The notes beneath the pieces are model-generated. The model did not search any database. It saw only the letters and a program-made list of their open reading frames with translations, and was not told the DNA's origin. This document shows, piece after piece, positions 46,178 to 55,900 of a DNA stretch of 64,000 bases. How positions within the stretch are numbered: the stretch's first letter is position 1; each line of letters starts with the position of its first letter. Position numbers and translations under genes: made by a program. The stretch lies in assembly GCA_902363665.1 (NCBI GenBank), contig CABJAW010000001.1:285459-349458 (forward strand). Reading direction: 5' to 3'. The DNA comes from Lachnospiraceae bacterium. GTDB lineage: Bacteria; Bacillota; Clostridia; Lachnospirales; Lachnospiraceae.

Positions 46178-47104
46178 TTAGAAAAAAACAGAAACCAGAT
46201 ACAACCATACCGGAATCGTTACTGCTGACAGCAGCGTCGAGCCTATTACTACCATTCCTGCCAGCTTTTCATCCGCATGATATTGCTTTGCAAGAACAGC
46301 GGTAATGCTCGCTGCCGGCATCGCTGTCATCATTACACACACTCCCGTAATATATGATGATACCTGTCCTGCCAGACAAAGCAGAAAAATAACGCCCGGA
46401 ATTACCACCAGCCGTATCAGGCAGAAATACAGGCACTCCCTGTTCAGAATATCCCCCGGCGATATCTTTGAAATAATCGAGCCGATGAGAAGCATTGACA
46501 ACGCTGTCATGGAGTTGCTCATAAGCCGCAGCGCGTCAGTCAGAAATACCGGAAGCTGTATCTGAGTAAGCATAAAAAATATCCCGATATATAATGCCAC
46601 CATACATGGATGCATCAGGCATTTTTTCAGTACTTTTTTCCTATCCGCCCCCTTTTCTGTGAAAAGTCCAAGCCCAACTGTCCAGATGAAAAAGCGGTTT
46701 GGTATCATATAAACAGAAGCCTGTGCAAGTCCGGCCTCCCCAAATGCCCCTTCGATCATCGGAATTCCAAGAAAAGCACAGTTTGGATTGATAACTCCAT
46801 AAGCCAGAATTTTTCTTTTTTCTTCTGAAATGAAACGGAAGAACAGCTTGCCTGATGCGAATTGAAAGATTGCTGCAAATAATGCAATTACGAGCACTGT
46901 GGTAAATTCTTTCAGGATCTCCCCGTTAAACTCAATCAAAAAAGATTTGATAATACTGCACGGCAAAATTACATTCAATGTCAGTTTGCTCAAAAATGAC
47001 TCATTTTCATCGTTCAAAAATCCTTTTTTTCTGAGAAAAACTCCGAGTGCTATCAAAATATACAGAGTTAGTTCCAGCTGCAGCAGTGTCAGAAATCCCC
47101 CCAT
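46178..47104 (-). CDS. AEC-family transporter (auxin efflux carrier superfamily)
   Basis: 308 aa with about ten hydrophobic segments. FLTLLQLELTLYILIALGVF begins TM1; LNVILPCSIIKSF and NPNCAFLGIPMIEGAFGE are typical AEC motifs. Bacterial members carry malate, malonate or other organic acids. ATG 47104 has AAGGAAG upstream; the longer frame begins in an intergenic repeat. It sits next to the tricarboxylate-transporter operon but is separated from it by a strong terminator. Confidence 0.88.
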   Translation of the reverse strand: MGGFLTLLQLELTLYILIALGVFLRKKGFLNDENESFLSKLTLNVILPCSIIKSFLIEFNGEILKEFTTVLVIALFAAIFQFASGKLFFRFISEEKRKILAYGVINPNCAFLGIPMIEGAFGEAGLAQASVYMIPNRFFIWTVGLGLFTEKGADRKKVLKKCLMHPCMVALYIGIFFMLTQIQLPVFLTDALRLMSNSMTALSMLLIGSIISKISPGDILNRECLYFCLIRLVVIPGVIFLLCLAGQVSSYITGVCVMMTAMPAASITAVLAKQYHADEKLAGMVVIGSTLLSAVTIPVWLYLVSVFF

Positions 47105-47180
47105 ACCTTCACTTCCTTTCCTGTTATGGCAGGAAACTTTATAACGGATATTCGTAATCCGCTCGCGGCCTGCCCGATTA

Positions 47181-47240
47181 AAAAAAGCTGTCCTGCAGCG
47201 TCGGACCATCCGGTCCGACAGCCACAGAAACAGCTTTTTA
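47181..47240 (-). terminator. Terminator of the acid-catabolism operon
   Basis: A long interrupted stem: GTCGGACC with GGTCCGAC at the tip, extended by AAAAGCTGT with ACAGCTTTT. Seven T residues follow on the minus strand. It closes the operon that starts at 57007. Confidence 0.92.
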
Positions 47241-47297
47241 CCATTCCATCATCCGCCAGCAGCTGCTTTCATTGAAGCATCCGCCGCGTTTCGTTTT

Positions 47298-48272
47298 TTA
47301 GTTAGTGATCAGGTTCTCATTTGCAGTGAAATCAGCAAATTCAGCATCCAGTTTTGCTTTCAGATCTTCTGTTCCGACAAAGGTCGGTGTTACACAGTAT
47401 GCGTCTTCTGTTGCCTTAATGAATTCTTCGTTTGCGCATACCTCTTTGATCGCTTCTTCCATCTTTGCTACAATGGCTTCATCGGTTCCTGCCGGGAAGC
47501 TGAGGAAATAGTTTCTCTCTGCTACCCAGTCATAGCCCTGTTCTTTTGCGGTCGGTACATCCGGGAACAGAGGATTTCTCTCATCTGCCAGACATGCAAC
47601 TGCCGTAAAGTCTCCAGAATCAAAGTAACTCTTCATAACGCCGTACGGATTACAGTTCGTATCGATCGTATTGGCAAGCAGTGCCGCATTACGGTCTGTT
47701 CCGCCGCCAGCATCAACAATATTGAAATCTACATCGTTCTCCACCTCGAATTTACGTCCAAGATAGTAGGAATAAGCTCCTACAGAGGATGCATAAAGCA
47801 GATTTCCCGGATTTTCTTTTGCTTTTGTCACTACATCATCCAGTGTACTCATTCCGGATCCGCTGTTTACAGCCAGTACATAGGAATTATCTACGATTGT
47901 TGCCGCACATACATCCAGATCAGAATAATTATATTCGCAGGTTCCTACCAGCTTATTGGTCAGCATGGAATCATGGAAGAACAGGCACGTATATCCATCC
48001 GGATCGGAATCCATTACCTGAAGCATACCTGTGGAACCATTTGCACCGTCTACATTTTCAACAACAACATTGACATCCAGGATTTCGCCCAGATAGCTTG
48101 CAAGATTTCTTGCATGGAAATCCGTATCTCCTCCTGCTTTAAATGGAACTACAATTGTGATGTCATCTTCCGGCCAGTTTGTTTCCTCCGCAAATGCCGA
48201 ACCTCCGATTCCTGCTGCTCCCGTCGCAATCGCTGCCAGTGTAAGCAGGGCTGCCGCTAATCTTCTTTTCAT
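47298..48272 (-). CDS. Tripartite tricarboxylate transporter substrate-binding protein (TctC family)
   Basis: 324 aa. A signal peptide (about 1-28, ending SAFA before EETNWP) has no lipobox Cys. The body has the TctC hallmark ITIVVPFKAGGDTDFHARNL, then NVDGANGSTGMLQVMDSDPD. TctC proteins bind di- or tricarboxylates or sugar acids outside the membrane and deliver them to TctAB. Last gene of the operon, a common place for this subunit in clostridia. Confidence 0.93.
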   Translation of the reverse strand: MKRRLAAALLTLAAIATGAAGIGGSAFAEETNWPEDDITIVVPFKAGGDTDFHARNLASYLGEILDVNVVVENVDGANGSTGMLQVMDSDPDGYTCLFFHDSMLTNKLVGTCEYNYSDLDVCAATIVDNSYVLAVNSGSGMSTLDDVVTKAKENPGNLLYASSVGAYSYYLGRKFEVENDVDFNIVDAGGGTDRNAALLANTIDTNCNPYGVMKSYFDSGDFTAVACLADERNPLFPDVPTAKEQGYDWVAERNYFLSFPAGTDEAIVAKMEEAIKEVCANEEFIKATEDAYCVTPTFVGTEDLKAKLDAEFADFTANENLITN

Positions 48273-48361
48273 TTCATTACCTCCTGTGTATTTGTTTTTT
48301 ATTTACATGCCTGTGGCACTCCATTACGTTTTTACAATACTGTTCTCTTTCACTTCAATTT

Positions 48362-49879
48362 TCAATCGTCTACATCTATTGCCTTTTTCTTTTTCGGACG
48401 GACGCTTTTATAAATTCCGAATACAAAGCTGATCAGCGCACCTGCAAAAAATACGCATGCGATCGGGCGTGTGAAGAATTTTCCGAAATCCCCCTGTGCG
48501 AACATCAGTCCGCGGCGGAGATTGTTCTCTGCAAGCGGTCCGATAATAAATCCGAGAATAAACGGTGCCGTAGGTACTTTCAGTTTTGTAAAAATAAAGC
48601 CGATCAGTCCAAACACGATCACAGACCACACGTCAAACATATTGTGTCTTGTTCCATACGCTCCAATTACGCAGCAAAGGAAGATTGCCGGAAGCAGATA
48701 ATACTTTGGAATGGAAAGCAGCTTTGCAAATACTCTCAGGCCATAAAACTCCATCACCAGCATAACGCAGGAACCAATCAGCATTGTGATAAAGATCGAA
48801 TAAACAACATCTGTGTGCTCCGTAAACATCAGCGGACCTGCCGAAATTCCATGCAATGTCAGACCGCCAAGCAGCATGGCTGTTACGGTATCCCCAGGGA
48901 TTCCAAGTGCCAGAAGCGGAACGAGTGCACCGCCGACTGCCGCATTGTTGGAAGACTCTGTCGCTACCACACCGTCAATGATACCTGTACCGTATTTCTC
49001 TGGATGCTTCGATGTCTGCTGAGAAACGGTGTACGCCATAACATTTGCCGCTCCTCCTCCGATACCCGGAAGAATACCGATCGCTGTTCCGATTCCGGAA
49101 CAGAGCAGAAAGTTTTTAATCTGCCCGACTGCCTCTTTCACCGAAAAACCAAAGCCGCGGATATTCCGCATATCGACATCGATTCCTTCTTCTTTTTTTG
49201 CCGCACGTGCTGTCCCCACTCTTGAAACGATCTCTGCAACAGCGAATAAACCGATCAGTACCGGAAGCGTATCAAATCCATTCTGGATCATTTTGCTACC
49301 GAAAGTATAACGTCTTACCGCTCCGATTGCATCCATTCCAACTGTAGCAAACATACAGCCGCTCAGACCGGAAAGAAGTCCCTTCCAGATGTTCTCTCCG
49401 GAAAGTCCGCACATCATAGAAAGACTGAACAGCGCGATTGCAAAATACTCATAGTTTCCGAAATGGATTGCAATTGCTGCCAGTGTCGGTGCCGCAAAAA
49501 TAAGAATGATCGTGGAAAAAATACTTCCGCCAAAACTTGCTACCACACCAACTCCAAGTGCCTTGACTCCCTGTCCTTTCTGTGTCATCGGCCATCCGTC
49601 AAAACAGGTGGCAACCGATGACGGAGTACCCGGAATACCGGTCAGGATCGCAGAAATCAATCCGCCCGAAATGCCTCCGATATACAGTGAGGTCAGCAGT
49701 ACAACCGCACTGACCGAATCCATGGAATAAGTGACCGGAAGAAACAGCGCAAGCGCCATTGTTGCGCTCAGTCCCGGTACCGCGCCAAATATGATACCAA
49801 TAAATACACCGCCAAGAATGCAGAGGAGACAAAGCGGGGTAAACACGCTGGATAACCCAACTGCAAATGATGCTGCCAT
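48362..49879 (-). CDS. Tripartite tricarboxylate transporter large permease (TctA family)
   Basis: 505-aa polytopic protein. GVFIGIIFGAVPGLSATMAL near the N-terminus and TGIPGTPSSVATCFDGWPMT are diagnostic; PGIGGGAANVMAY recurs mid-protein as expected for an internally duplicated fold. It drives secondary, ion-coupled uptake of the acid bound by TctC. AAGGAG lies 9 nt before the ATG. Confidence 0.95.
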   Translation of the reverse strand: MAASFAVGLSSVFTPLCLLCILGGVFIGIIFGAVPGLSATMALALFLPVTYSMDSVSAVVLLTSLYIGGISGGLISAILTGIPGTPSSVATCFDGWPMTQKGQGVKALGVGVVASFGGSIFSTIILIFAAPTLAAIAIHFGNYEYFAIALFSLSMMCGLSGENIWKGLLSGLSGCMFATVGMDAIGAVRRYTFGSKMIQNGFDTLPVLIGLFAVAEIVSRVGTARAAKKEEGIDVDMRNIRGFGFSVKEAVGQIKNFLLCSGIGTAIGILPGIGGGAANVMAYTVSQQTSKHPEKYGTGIIDGVVATESSNNAAVGGALVPLLALGIPGDTVTAMLLGGLTLHGISAGPLMFTEHTDVVYSIFITMLIGSCVMLVMEFYGLRVFAKLLSIPKYYLLPAIFLCCVIGAYGTRHNMFDVWSVIVFGLIGFIFTKLKVPTAPFILGFIIGPLAENNLRRGLMFAQGDFGKFFTRPIACVFFAGALISFVFGIYKSVRPKKKKAIDVDD

Positions 49880-49896
49880 ATCTTTTCTCTCCTTTC

Positions 49897-50505
49897 TTAA
49901 AACGGAAGTACTCCTTTAAGAATGCCAGCCGGCATCTTAAGGCCAAGTCCTTTTGCAAATAAAACATAAATCACAACCGTATAGATTACTGCAAAAAACA
50001 GAATCTTTCCATAATAAGGAAGCATGGAAGTGAATTTCACTTTTCCGTTTGAATCAAAACAGCCTTCCTTTTTGTTTCCGTTTTCATCCATACAGTGCTT
50101 CTGAATGAAAGATTCTTTTACGTAAGCCGGACTCAGCAAATATACCAGCCCATATAAAAGCGGAACACTGCAAATTAAAAATCCAAGCTCTTTCAGCAAA
50201 ATCACATACAGCAGGATAAGGACAAAGGAACACCCCACCCGAGTTGCATCTCTTTTATCCATCGAAAAATCATTTGTTACTTCTTTTCCGGCTTTGTCTT
50301 CTGCCTTCACTTTTTTTACTGAAGTAAACAGCAGAATCAGTGCAATAACCAGCATGCAAAAACCATATACGCGCGGCATAAATCCCGCACCGACACTGGA
50401 AGTGTCTGAAACCGGAATCTGCAGTCCGAAGCCAAGGTAAAACAGATCAAAAATCAGAAAGAACAGCCCGGCCACGACATTGCGATCTTTTAAATATCGT
50501 TTCAT
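49897..50505 (-). CDS. Tripartite tricarboxylate transporter small subunit (TctB family)
   Basis: 202 aa with four predicted helices (AGLFFLIFDLFYLGFGLQIP; GFCMLVIALILLFTSV). Start 50505 has GGAG 8 nt upstream; the longer frame to 50646 is the end of the previous gene in another frame. A hydrophilic insert of about 30 residues (QKHCMDENGNKKEGCFDSNG) before the last helices is longer than usual for TctB. Confidence 0.88.
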   Translation of the reverse strand: MKRYLKDRNVVAGLFFLIFDLFYLGFGLQIPVSDTSSVGAGFMPRVYGFCMLVIALILLFTSVKKVKAEDKAGKEVTNDFSMDKRDATRVGCSFVLILLYVILLKELGFLICSVPLLYGLVYLLSPAYVKESFIQKHCMDENGNKKEGCFDSNGKVKFTSMLPYYGKILFFAVIYTVVIYVLFAKGLGLKMPAGILKGVLPF

Positions 50506-50521
50506 CTTGTTTTCTCCAATC

Positions 50522-51424
50522 TCACTCCATGCCTTTTTCTCTGTTTTCATCCAGCACCCTGCGCAGTGCTTCTTTTCCATCTCCGGAAATGCTGTTAAAC
50601 GGTGCCCTGCAGCTGCCAACCGGATATCCCAAAAGCTGAGTTGCATACTTGATCATTGTATTCGGATTTCCATATTTGAATGTATCACGCAGCGACACCA
50701 GACTTCTCTGAAGTGCAAGTGCTTCATCCAGTTTTCCTTCTTTGTATTTTTCCACAATCTGGCAAATCGTCTTTGGATAAATATTTGAACATCCTGCGAT
50801 TGCTCCGGCTCCGCCGTTTACCAGATTGTCAAAGATCAAAGCATCGTTTCCGGAAAGGACACTAAAGTTCTCGATATCTCTCGTTGCCTCAATATACTGC
50901 TGCATATTCAGAAAATTTCCAGAGGAATCTTTCACCCCAACAATATTGGAAAATTCATGTGCAAGCTTTCCAACGGTAGATGGTGCAACTGCATTTCCGG
51001 TACGCGGCGGAATATTGTAAATGACGATCGGAAGATCTACCGCCTTTGCAACTGCCGCATAATGGTTATAAATTTCCTGCTGATTCGCTGCCGCGAAATA
51101 CGGGCAGATAATACTCAGCACATCTGCTCCAAGTTCTTTTGCTTTTAAGCTCATACGGATCGTATCTTTCGTTCCAGGACATCCGGTACCCGCATATACC
51201 GGAACTCTTCCTGCTGTTTCTTCGATCACACAGCTTAATACTGCATATTTTTCTTCTTCACTGATGATGTAGCTTTCTCCGTTTGTTCCAAAACAGAACA
51301 ATCCAGATACTCCGGCTGCGATCAGACGATTTACCTGATTGCGAAGCTCATCGAAATTAATCGATTCATCTTCATACATCGGCGTCAAGATCGGAGTAAT
51401 AATTCCCTGCACCAGCTGATTCAT
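50522..51424 (-). CDS. DHDPS/NAL-family class I lyase, copy 1
   Basis: 300 aa, TIM-barrel Schiff-base lyase. FGTNGE (GTxGE-type), YNIPPRTG (catalytic Tyr) and VGVKDSSGNF (Schiff-base Lys) are present. The family includes dihydrodipicolinate synthase and 2-keto-3-deoxy-acid aldolases. In this catabolic setting an aldolase or dehydratase on a 2-keto acid is more likely than lysine synthesis. ATG 51424 has AGGAGGT 7 nt upstream. A paralogue is in the same operon (54989-55897). Confidence 0.9.
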   Translation of the reverse strand: MNQLVQGIITPILTPMYEDESINFDELRNQVNRLIAAGVSGLFCFGTNGESYIISEEEKYAVLSCVIEETAGRVPVYAGTGCPGTKDTIRMSLKAKELGADVLSIICPYFAAANQQEIYNHYAAVAKAVDLPIVIYNIPPRTGNAVAPSTVGKLAHEFSNIVGVKDSSGNFLNMQQYIEATRDIENFSVLSGNDALIFDNLVNGGAGAIAGCSNIYPKTICQIVEKYKEGKLDEALALQRSLVSLRDTFKYGNPNTMIKYATQLLGYPVGSCRAPFNSISGDGKEALRRVLDENREKGME

Positions 51425-51449
51425 ACTAAGACCTCCTCTTCTGTCCGTT

Positions 51450-52433
51450 TTACTTTCCGCTCCACTTTGGATGCTCATATACCTTCGGATCCGCAACATA
51501 CGGCCACTTCTCGCCCTGACAAACCGCTTTGCATCCATTCACGCACATAGTTGCCATATTGATGACCGCCTCTCTGGTCTGCGCTGCACTGTGCGGGCTG
51601 AAAACGAGATTTTGTGCTGTAAGGAGCGGGTTACCCGGTTTTAACTCTTCTCCGACAAATACATCCAGACCTGCTCCTGCGATCTCTCCGCTGTTAAGCG
51701 CTTCGATCAGATCCGCTTCATTGATGATCCCGCCACGGGAACAGTTGATAATGATCGCTGTTTTTTTCATCTTCTGGAACTGTTCTTTTCTGACCATATT
51801 TTCAGTTTCCGGTGTCAGCGGTACATGGATTGAAATGACATCACACTGCTCCATCAGCTGCTCTGCATCCGCAAAGTATTCATATCCCATACCCTCGATC
51901 TGTTCCTTTGTAAGGAATGGATCATATCCTGCCACCTTCATTCCAATTCCGGTGCACAGCGATGCCACGTCTCTTCCAATTCTTCCGAGGCCAATGATTC
52001 CGGCTTTTTTGCCATACAGTTCGAACTGCTTATGTGCATCGCGGACTGCCCAGTTTCCCTTCGCCGTCTCTACCTGTGCTTCTACCAGATTTTTTGAAAG
52101 TGCAAGCATCATGGTCAGTGTATGTTCTGCAACCGCACGGTTATTTGCACCTGGTGTGATTACGACCGGAATGCCAAGCGCCGTAGCTGCAGCTACATCC
52201 ACGCTGTCATATCCCACTCCGGTTCTTCCGATTACTTTCAGCTGCGATGCATGCTCCATCACCTCACGGCTGACAATTTTTGCCGGCGCTGCACGGACAA
52301 TCAATGCATCTGCATCTTTCATCTCCTCCTGGTAATTTGCCGGATTGGCATCGTGTGCCACATAAATCTGTTCGCCATTATCCAAAAGTGCCATTCCTTC
52401 CGCACACACGGCTTCCGTCATTACATATTTCAT
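51450..52433 (-). CDS. D-isomer-specific 2-hydroxyacid dehydrogenase
   Basis: 327 aa. The NAD Rossmann motif is GIIGLGRIGRDVA. Catalytic Arg lies in NCSRGGIINE and the catalytic His in FSPHSAAQT. It likely oxidises a D-2-hydroxyacid or reduces the 2-keto acid in this pathway (phosphoglycerate dehydrogenase-like fold). ATG 52433 follows AAAGGA. Confidence 0.9.
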   Translation of the reverse strand: MKYVMTEAVCAEGMALLDNGEQIYVAHDANPANYQEEMKDADALIVRAAPAKIVSREVMEHASQLKVIGRTGVGYDSVDVAAATALGIPVVITPGANNRAVAEHTLTMMLALSKNLVEAQVETAKGNWAVRDAHKQFELYGKKAGIIGLGRIGRDVASLCTGIGMKVAGYDPFLTKEQIEGMGYEYFADAEQLMEQCDVISIHVPLTPETENMVRKEQFQKMKKTAIIINCSRGGIINEADLIEALNSGEIAGAGLDVFVGEELKPGNPLLTAQNLVFSPHSAAQTREAVINMATMCVNGCKAVCQGEKWPYVADPKVYEHPKWSGK

Positions 52434-52446
52434 TTTTATCCTTTCC

Positions 52447-52491
52447 GGCTGTCTTTTTGACAGCCATCCGGCCAGACTTTCTTCTGGCCGG
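52447..52491 (-). other. Two hairpins just upstream of the hydroxyacid dehydrogenase
   Basis: CCGGCCAGA/TCTGGCCGG (52468-52476 with 52483-52491) and a perfect 7-bp stem GGCTGTC/GACAGCC (52447-52453 with 52459-52465). No T-run follows, so they are more likely processing or stability elements than a terminator. Confidence 0.5.
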
Positions 52492-52546
52492 TCTGTATCT
52501 GCTTTCTGCGACACCTGTTTTCAGGATTTCTTCCCTTTATGACTCT

Positions 52547-54964
52547 TTATTTCAGTACCTTCAGATAAATCTCTCTGATATCCTCCAGGCTGAGCTCCTT
52601 GCAATTGTTAACGAGAAGGCGCTGCTGCTGGCTTCCCGCCGTTACAAGGAAATCCAGATCCTCCATGCTTACGCCATACTGGTTCAAATCGGTCGGAATA
52701 TTTGTGTCTCTTACAATTTCTGCTATCTGATCGATCACATACTGTGCACGTACGGATTCGCTCTCCTTTGCAAGCTGTGGATTGATTGCATCGCAGATCT
52801 GTGCCAGCTGCGGCTCGCAGCCATCCTTGTTGAATGCCATTACATGTGCAAACAGGATTGCATTTGATACTCCATGAGCAATGTGGAATTTTCCGCCAAG
52901 CGGATAGGACAGCGCATGTACTGCTGTCGTACCGCTTCCTGTAATCGCAATTCCTCCATAATAAGCTCCGAGCATCATGTTGTTTTTTGCTTCCATGTTA
53001 TCCGGATTGTTGTATGCCTCGCGGATATTGCCAAAGATCAGCTTTGCGCCTTCCAGTGCATACGGATTGCTGAATGGTGTTGCTTTCTTTGAAGTATAGC
53101 ATTCTACGACGTGTGCCAGTGCATCGACACCGGTTGCCGCTACGATCGGTTTCGGCAGTTTTGCGATCATTCTGGAATCCAGGATGACATAATCCGGTAT
53201 CATTTCTTCATTTACGATTCCTTTTTTCGACTGCTCTTCCGGAACTGCTACGATCGCATTACAGGTTGCCTCTGAACCGGTACCGCAGGTAGAAGGAATC
53301 ATCACGGTTTTCACTTTTTTCTTTGCAAGTGACGGGTCATTCATCAGATCACGGATCGTATATGGTGCATCCTTCAGTACGCTCGCAAGCTTCGCCGCAT
53401 CCATGACAGAACCGCCGCCAATTCCGATGATCAGATCACACGCATATCCCTGTACAAGATTCACAACCTCTTCCACCTGGAGGTATGTCGGCTCCGGCTT
53501 ACAGTCTGTAAAGATATGATACTGCACCTCCAGCTGATCAAGTTCCGAAGTCAGAAGCTTCAAAAGACCGGTCGCCTCAATTCCCTTATCTGAAAATACG
53601 ACAATTCTGCCGGCACCTTCCCGCGCAATAATCTCTTTTATTTTCTCTATGCTTCCTTCACCGCCATACACACAGGACGGAAGCTTTATCTGATAACTCA
53701 TTCTTATACCTCCTGTTTCGTTTCCGCAGATTTCTTTTCCCATATTCACCAGAAGCGCTTCGTCTCCGAAGCCTCCTGATTTTGTAAATACAAATGTACT
53801 GCCCTGGCTTGTGTTCAGTTCTGACAATACAATTCCTGTTTCGAATTCTCCGATTGGGGTCAGTTGTGCTTTTTTCAGCTTTCGGATACATCCAAGCAGG
53901 GTATCTCCTCCTGTCATAAGGATGCATCGCTTTGTTTCTCCAGCCATCAGTCTTCTTGCAATAACTCCAAGTGAATCCGCAATCCTGACTCTGGCGTCAT
54001 CAAGTTTTAATCCGTATCTTTTTATGTATTCAGCAGTCATCTCACTGCCTGTCGGATCATTTGTATCAATGATGACTTTCCTTTTTTCCATACAGACCTG
54101 TTCAATCTGATCCAGAAATCTTTTTCCCTCCGATGATTCAAAATAATTTTTCTCAAGCTTCTGCTCCGGTGTAAGCTGAATCCTCACAAATCCGTTTCTG
54201 TCTGCATATTCCAGCTGTTTTACCGTAATCGGATTTACACTTCCACAAATTACAAGAAACTGTTCCGGCAGTTTTGGCAGTTCCTGTTCCGTACAATTCC
54301 AGTTCAAAATCTCCGGAATAATCTCTGCCAGCCCTGCGCAGCCTGCGATCAGCTGAAAGGCGTCTCCATCCTTGAGTTTTTCGGCGATCTGTCGCATTTC
54401 CTCATCAGAGCTGCAGTCATATACTGCGATTGTTTTTTCTTTCGCCTGCGTTAAATATTCTCCACTTTTCATCGTCTTTACCGGAAAATCACTCTGACTG
54501 CAAATCAGTTCTGCTATATCAGCAGTCCGCACCGGTTCAAATGGATCCGCTCCGAAAACGCTCTCATTGACCGGTACTCCATTGATCAGCTGTCTTCCTC
54601 CGACCGTCAGACGGTTCATCCTTGGAAAAGCCGGGATAAAAGTGAGGACTTTTTCCTTTCCTGCCGAAAGCACCGCAGAAAGTTCTGCACCAATGTTGCC
54701 TCGAAGCGCAGAGTCCGTCTTTTTAAATATGTATGGAACGCCATACCGTACAGCCGCTTCGGCCAGCTGCTGTACAATCGCCCCGGCTTCCTTTGCCTCT
54801 CTGTGTCTTGTCTCCGCATCAATTACAAGAATCTCCGTATCCTCATACTGGCTCATACATACGCCGTCTGCTACAAGCACATTCGTCTTGAAGCCTTTTT
54901 TGGCAAACTGAACTCCGGCATCAAGCGCACCCGTGAAGTCATCAGCAATCATTAAGAGTCTCAT
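52547..54964 (-). CDS. Four-carbon acid sugar kinase (DUF1537) fused to an iron-containing alcohol dehydrogenase
   Basis: 805 aa, two enzymes in one frame. Residues 1-420: DUF1537/OtnK-DtnK-type kinase, with IADDFTGALDAG (8-19), FKKTDSALRGNIG (about 80-92) and the nucleotide-binding ILMTGGDTLLG (about 350). Residues 422-805: group III Fe-alcohol dehydrogenase with GIGGGSVMDAAK, VDALAHVVECYTS and FHIAHGVSNA (metal His). Met422 (ATG 53699-53701) has a near-perfect AGGAGGT six bases upstream, so the dehydrogenase can be made alone. That points to a recent stop-codon loss joining two genes. DUF1537 kinases phosphorylate D-threonate, erythronate or related acids. Confidence 0.9.
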   Translation of the reverse strand: MRLLMIADDFTGALDAGVQFAKKGFKTNVLVADGVCMSQYEDTEILVIDAETRHREAKEAGAIVQQLAEAAVRYGVPYIFKKTDSALRGNIGAELSAVLSAGKEKVLTFIPAFPRMNRLTVGGRQLINGVPVNESVFGADPFEPVRTADIAELICSQSDFPVKTMKSGEYLTQAKEKTIAVYDCSSDEEMRQIAEKLKDGDAFQLIAGCAGLAEIIPEILNWNCTEQELPKLPEQFLVICGSVNPITVKQLEYADRNGFVRIQLTPEQKLEKNYFESSEGKRFLDQIEQVCMEKRKVIIDTNDPTGSEMTAEYIKRYGLKLDDARVRIADSLGVIARRLMAGETKRCILMTGGDTLLGCIRKLKKAQLTPIGEFETGIVLSELNTSQGSTFVFTKSGGFGDEALLVNMGKEICGNETGGIRMSYQIKLPSCVYGGEGSIEKIKEIIAREGAGRIVVFSDKGIEATGLLKLLTSELDQLEVQYHIFTDCKPEPTYLQVEEVVNLVQGYACDLIIGIGGGSVMDAAKLASVLKDAPYTIRDLMNDPSLAKKKVKTVMIPSTCGTGSEATCNAIVAVPEEQSKKGIVNEEMIPDYVILDSRMIAKLPKPIVAATGVDALAHVVECYTSKKATPFSNPYALEGAKLIFGNIREAYNNPDNMEAKNNMMLGAYYGGIAITGSGTTAVHALSYPLGGKFHIAHGVSNAILFAHVMAFNKDGCEPQLAQICDAINPQLAKESESVRAQYVIDQIAEIVRDTNIPTDLNQYGVSMEDLDFLVTAGSQQQRLLVNNCKELSLEDIREIYLKVLK
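53702..53714 (-). promoter_or_regulatory. Internal ribosome-binding site for the dehydrogenase half of the fusion
   Basis: AGGAGGT (53708-53714) six bases before ATG 53699-53701, within the linker (NETGGIR) of the 805-aa reading frame. It is stronger than many real gene starts in this window. Confidence 0.8.
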
Positions 54965-54988
54965 TTAGTGATTGCCCTCCTGCCTCTG

Positions 54989-55897
54989 TTATTTCATACC
55001 GTTTTTCCGGTTTATCTCAAGTACCTCTTTCAATGCCTGCATTCCTTCTTCCGGCAGTGTGCAGAACGGTTTTCTGCAGTTTCCTACCGGATAGCCGAGA
55101 AGACCTGCCGCAATTTTTGTGATTGTATTGGGATTTCCATATTTAAAGCAGGAACGGTATACACCGATTGCATCCTGTGCGCGCTGCGCTCCCTCCAGAT
55201 CCCCTTTCACGAAGCAATCATAAATTGCGACCATATTGTACGGATATACATTCGCACAGCCTGCGATTCCTCCGACTGCGCCAGCCTGCAGTGCTTTCAG
55301 AATCAGCCCGTCATTTCCCGAAAGAATGGAAAGTCCTGTATTTTTCGAAATTTCGATATAAGCAGAAAGGTTCTCCCACTTTCCGCTGGAATCTTTTGCC
55401 CCGACAATATTGGGAATCTCAGCCAGCCGCTCCACCGTCTCCGGTTCAATGTTACAGCCGGTTCTCATCGGAATATTGTAGAGTACAATCGGAAGATCAA
55501 CTGCTTCTGCTACCTCTTTATAATGTGCATATAATTCATTTTGGGAGATTGCTGCAAAATACGGCGTGATAATGGAAAGAATATCCGCTCCCGCTTCTTT
55601 TGCCCGCAGCGAAAGCTCGATCGTATCCTTTGTCGTAATACAGCCTGTCCCCGCATAAACAGGAACCCTGCCTTTTGTCTCATCCACAACGACTTTTAAG
55701 ATTTCAATTTTCTCATCATTGCTCAGTGCATACGCCTCGCCGTTTGTCCCAAAAGGAAACAGTCCATGCACTCCGGCCTCGATCATTCGATTGACCTGAT
55801 TGCGCAGTTCCTCATAATTTACACTTTCATCCTCATAAAACGGAGTCAGGATTGGTGGTATAATTCCTTTAATACGTGTTTCTCTCTTCTCTCTCAT
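54989..55897 (-). CDS. DHDPS/NAL-family class I lyase, copy 2
   Basis: 302 aa. Same landmarks as copy 1: PFGTNGEAY, YNIPMRTG and VGAKDSSGKW (Schiff-base Lys). The two copies are clearly homologous along their length (for example both have FKYGNPNT and LLGYPVGNCR/SCR) but well diverged, suggesting related but different substrates. GGAG lies 6 nt before the ATG, and the gene starts 3 bp after the upstream stop. Confidence 0.9.
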   Translation of the reverse strand: MREKRETRIKGIIPPILTPFYEDESVNYEELRNQVNRMIEAGVHGLFPFGTNGEAYALSNDEKIEILKVVVDETKGRVPVYAGTGCITTKDTIELSLRAKEAGADILSIITPYFAAISQNELYAHYKEVAEAVDLPIVLYNIPMRTGCNIEPETVERLAEIPNIVGAKDSSGKWENLSAYIEISKNTGLSILSGNDGLILKALQAGAVGGIAGCANVYPYNMVAIYDCFVKGDLEGAQRAQDAIGVYRSCFKYGNPNTITKIAAGLLGYPVGNCRKPFCTLPEEGMQALKEVLEINRKNGMK

Positions 55898-55900
55898 TTT

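Noticed and set aside
54989..55897. Annotating the DHDPS-like genes as dapA of lysine synthesis
   Set aside because: Two diverged copies lie inside an acid-catabolism operon with kinase, PdxA2-like and transporter genes; biosynthetic context is lacking.
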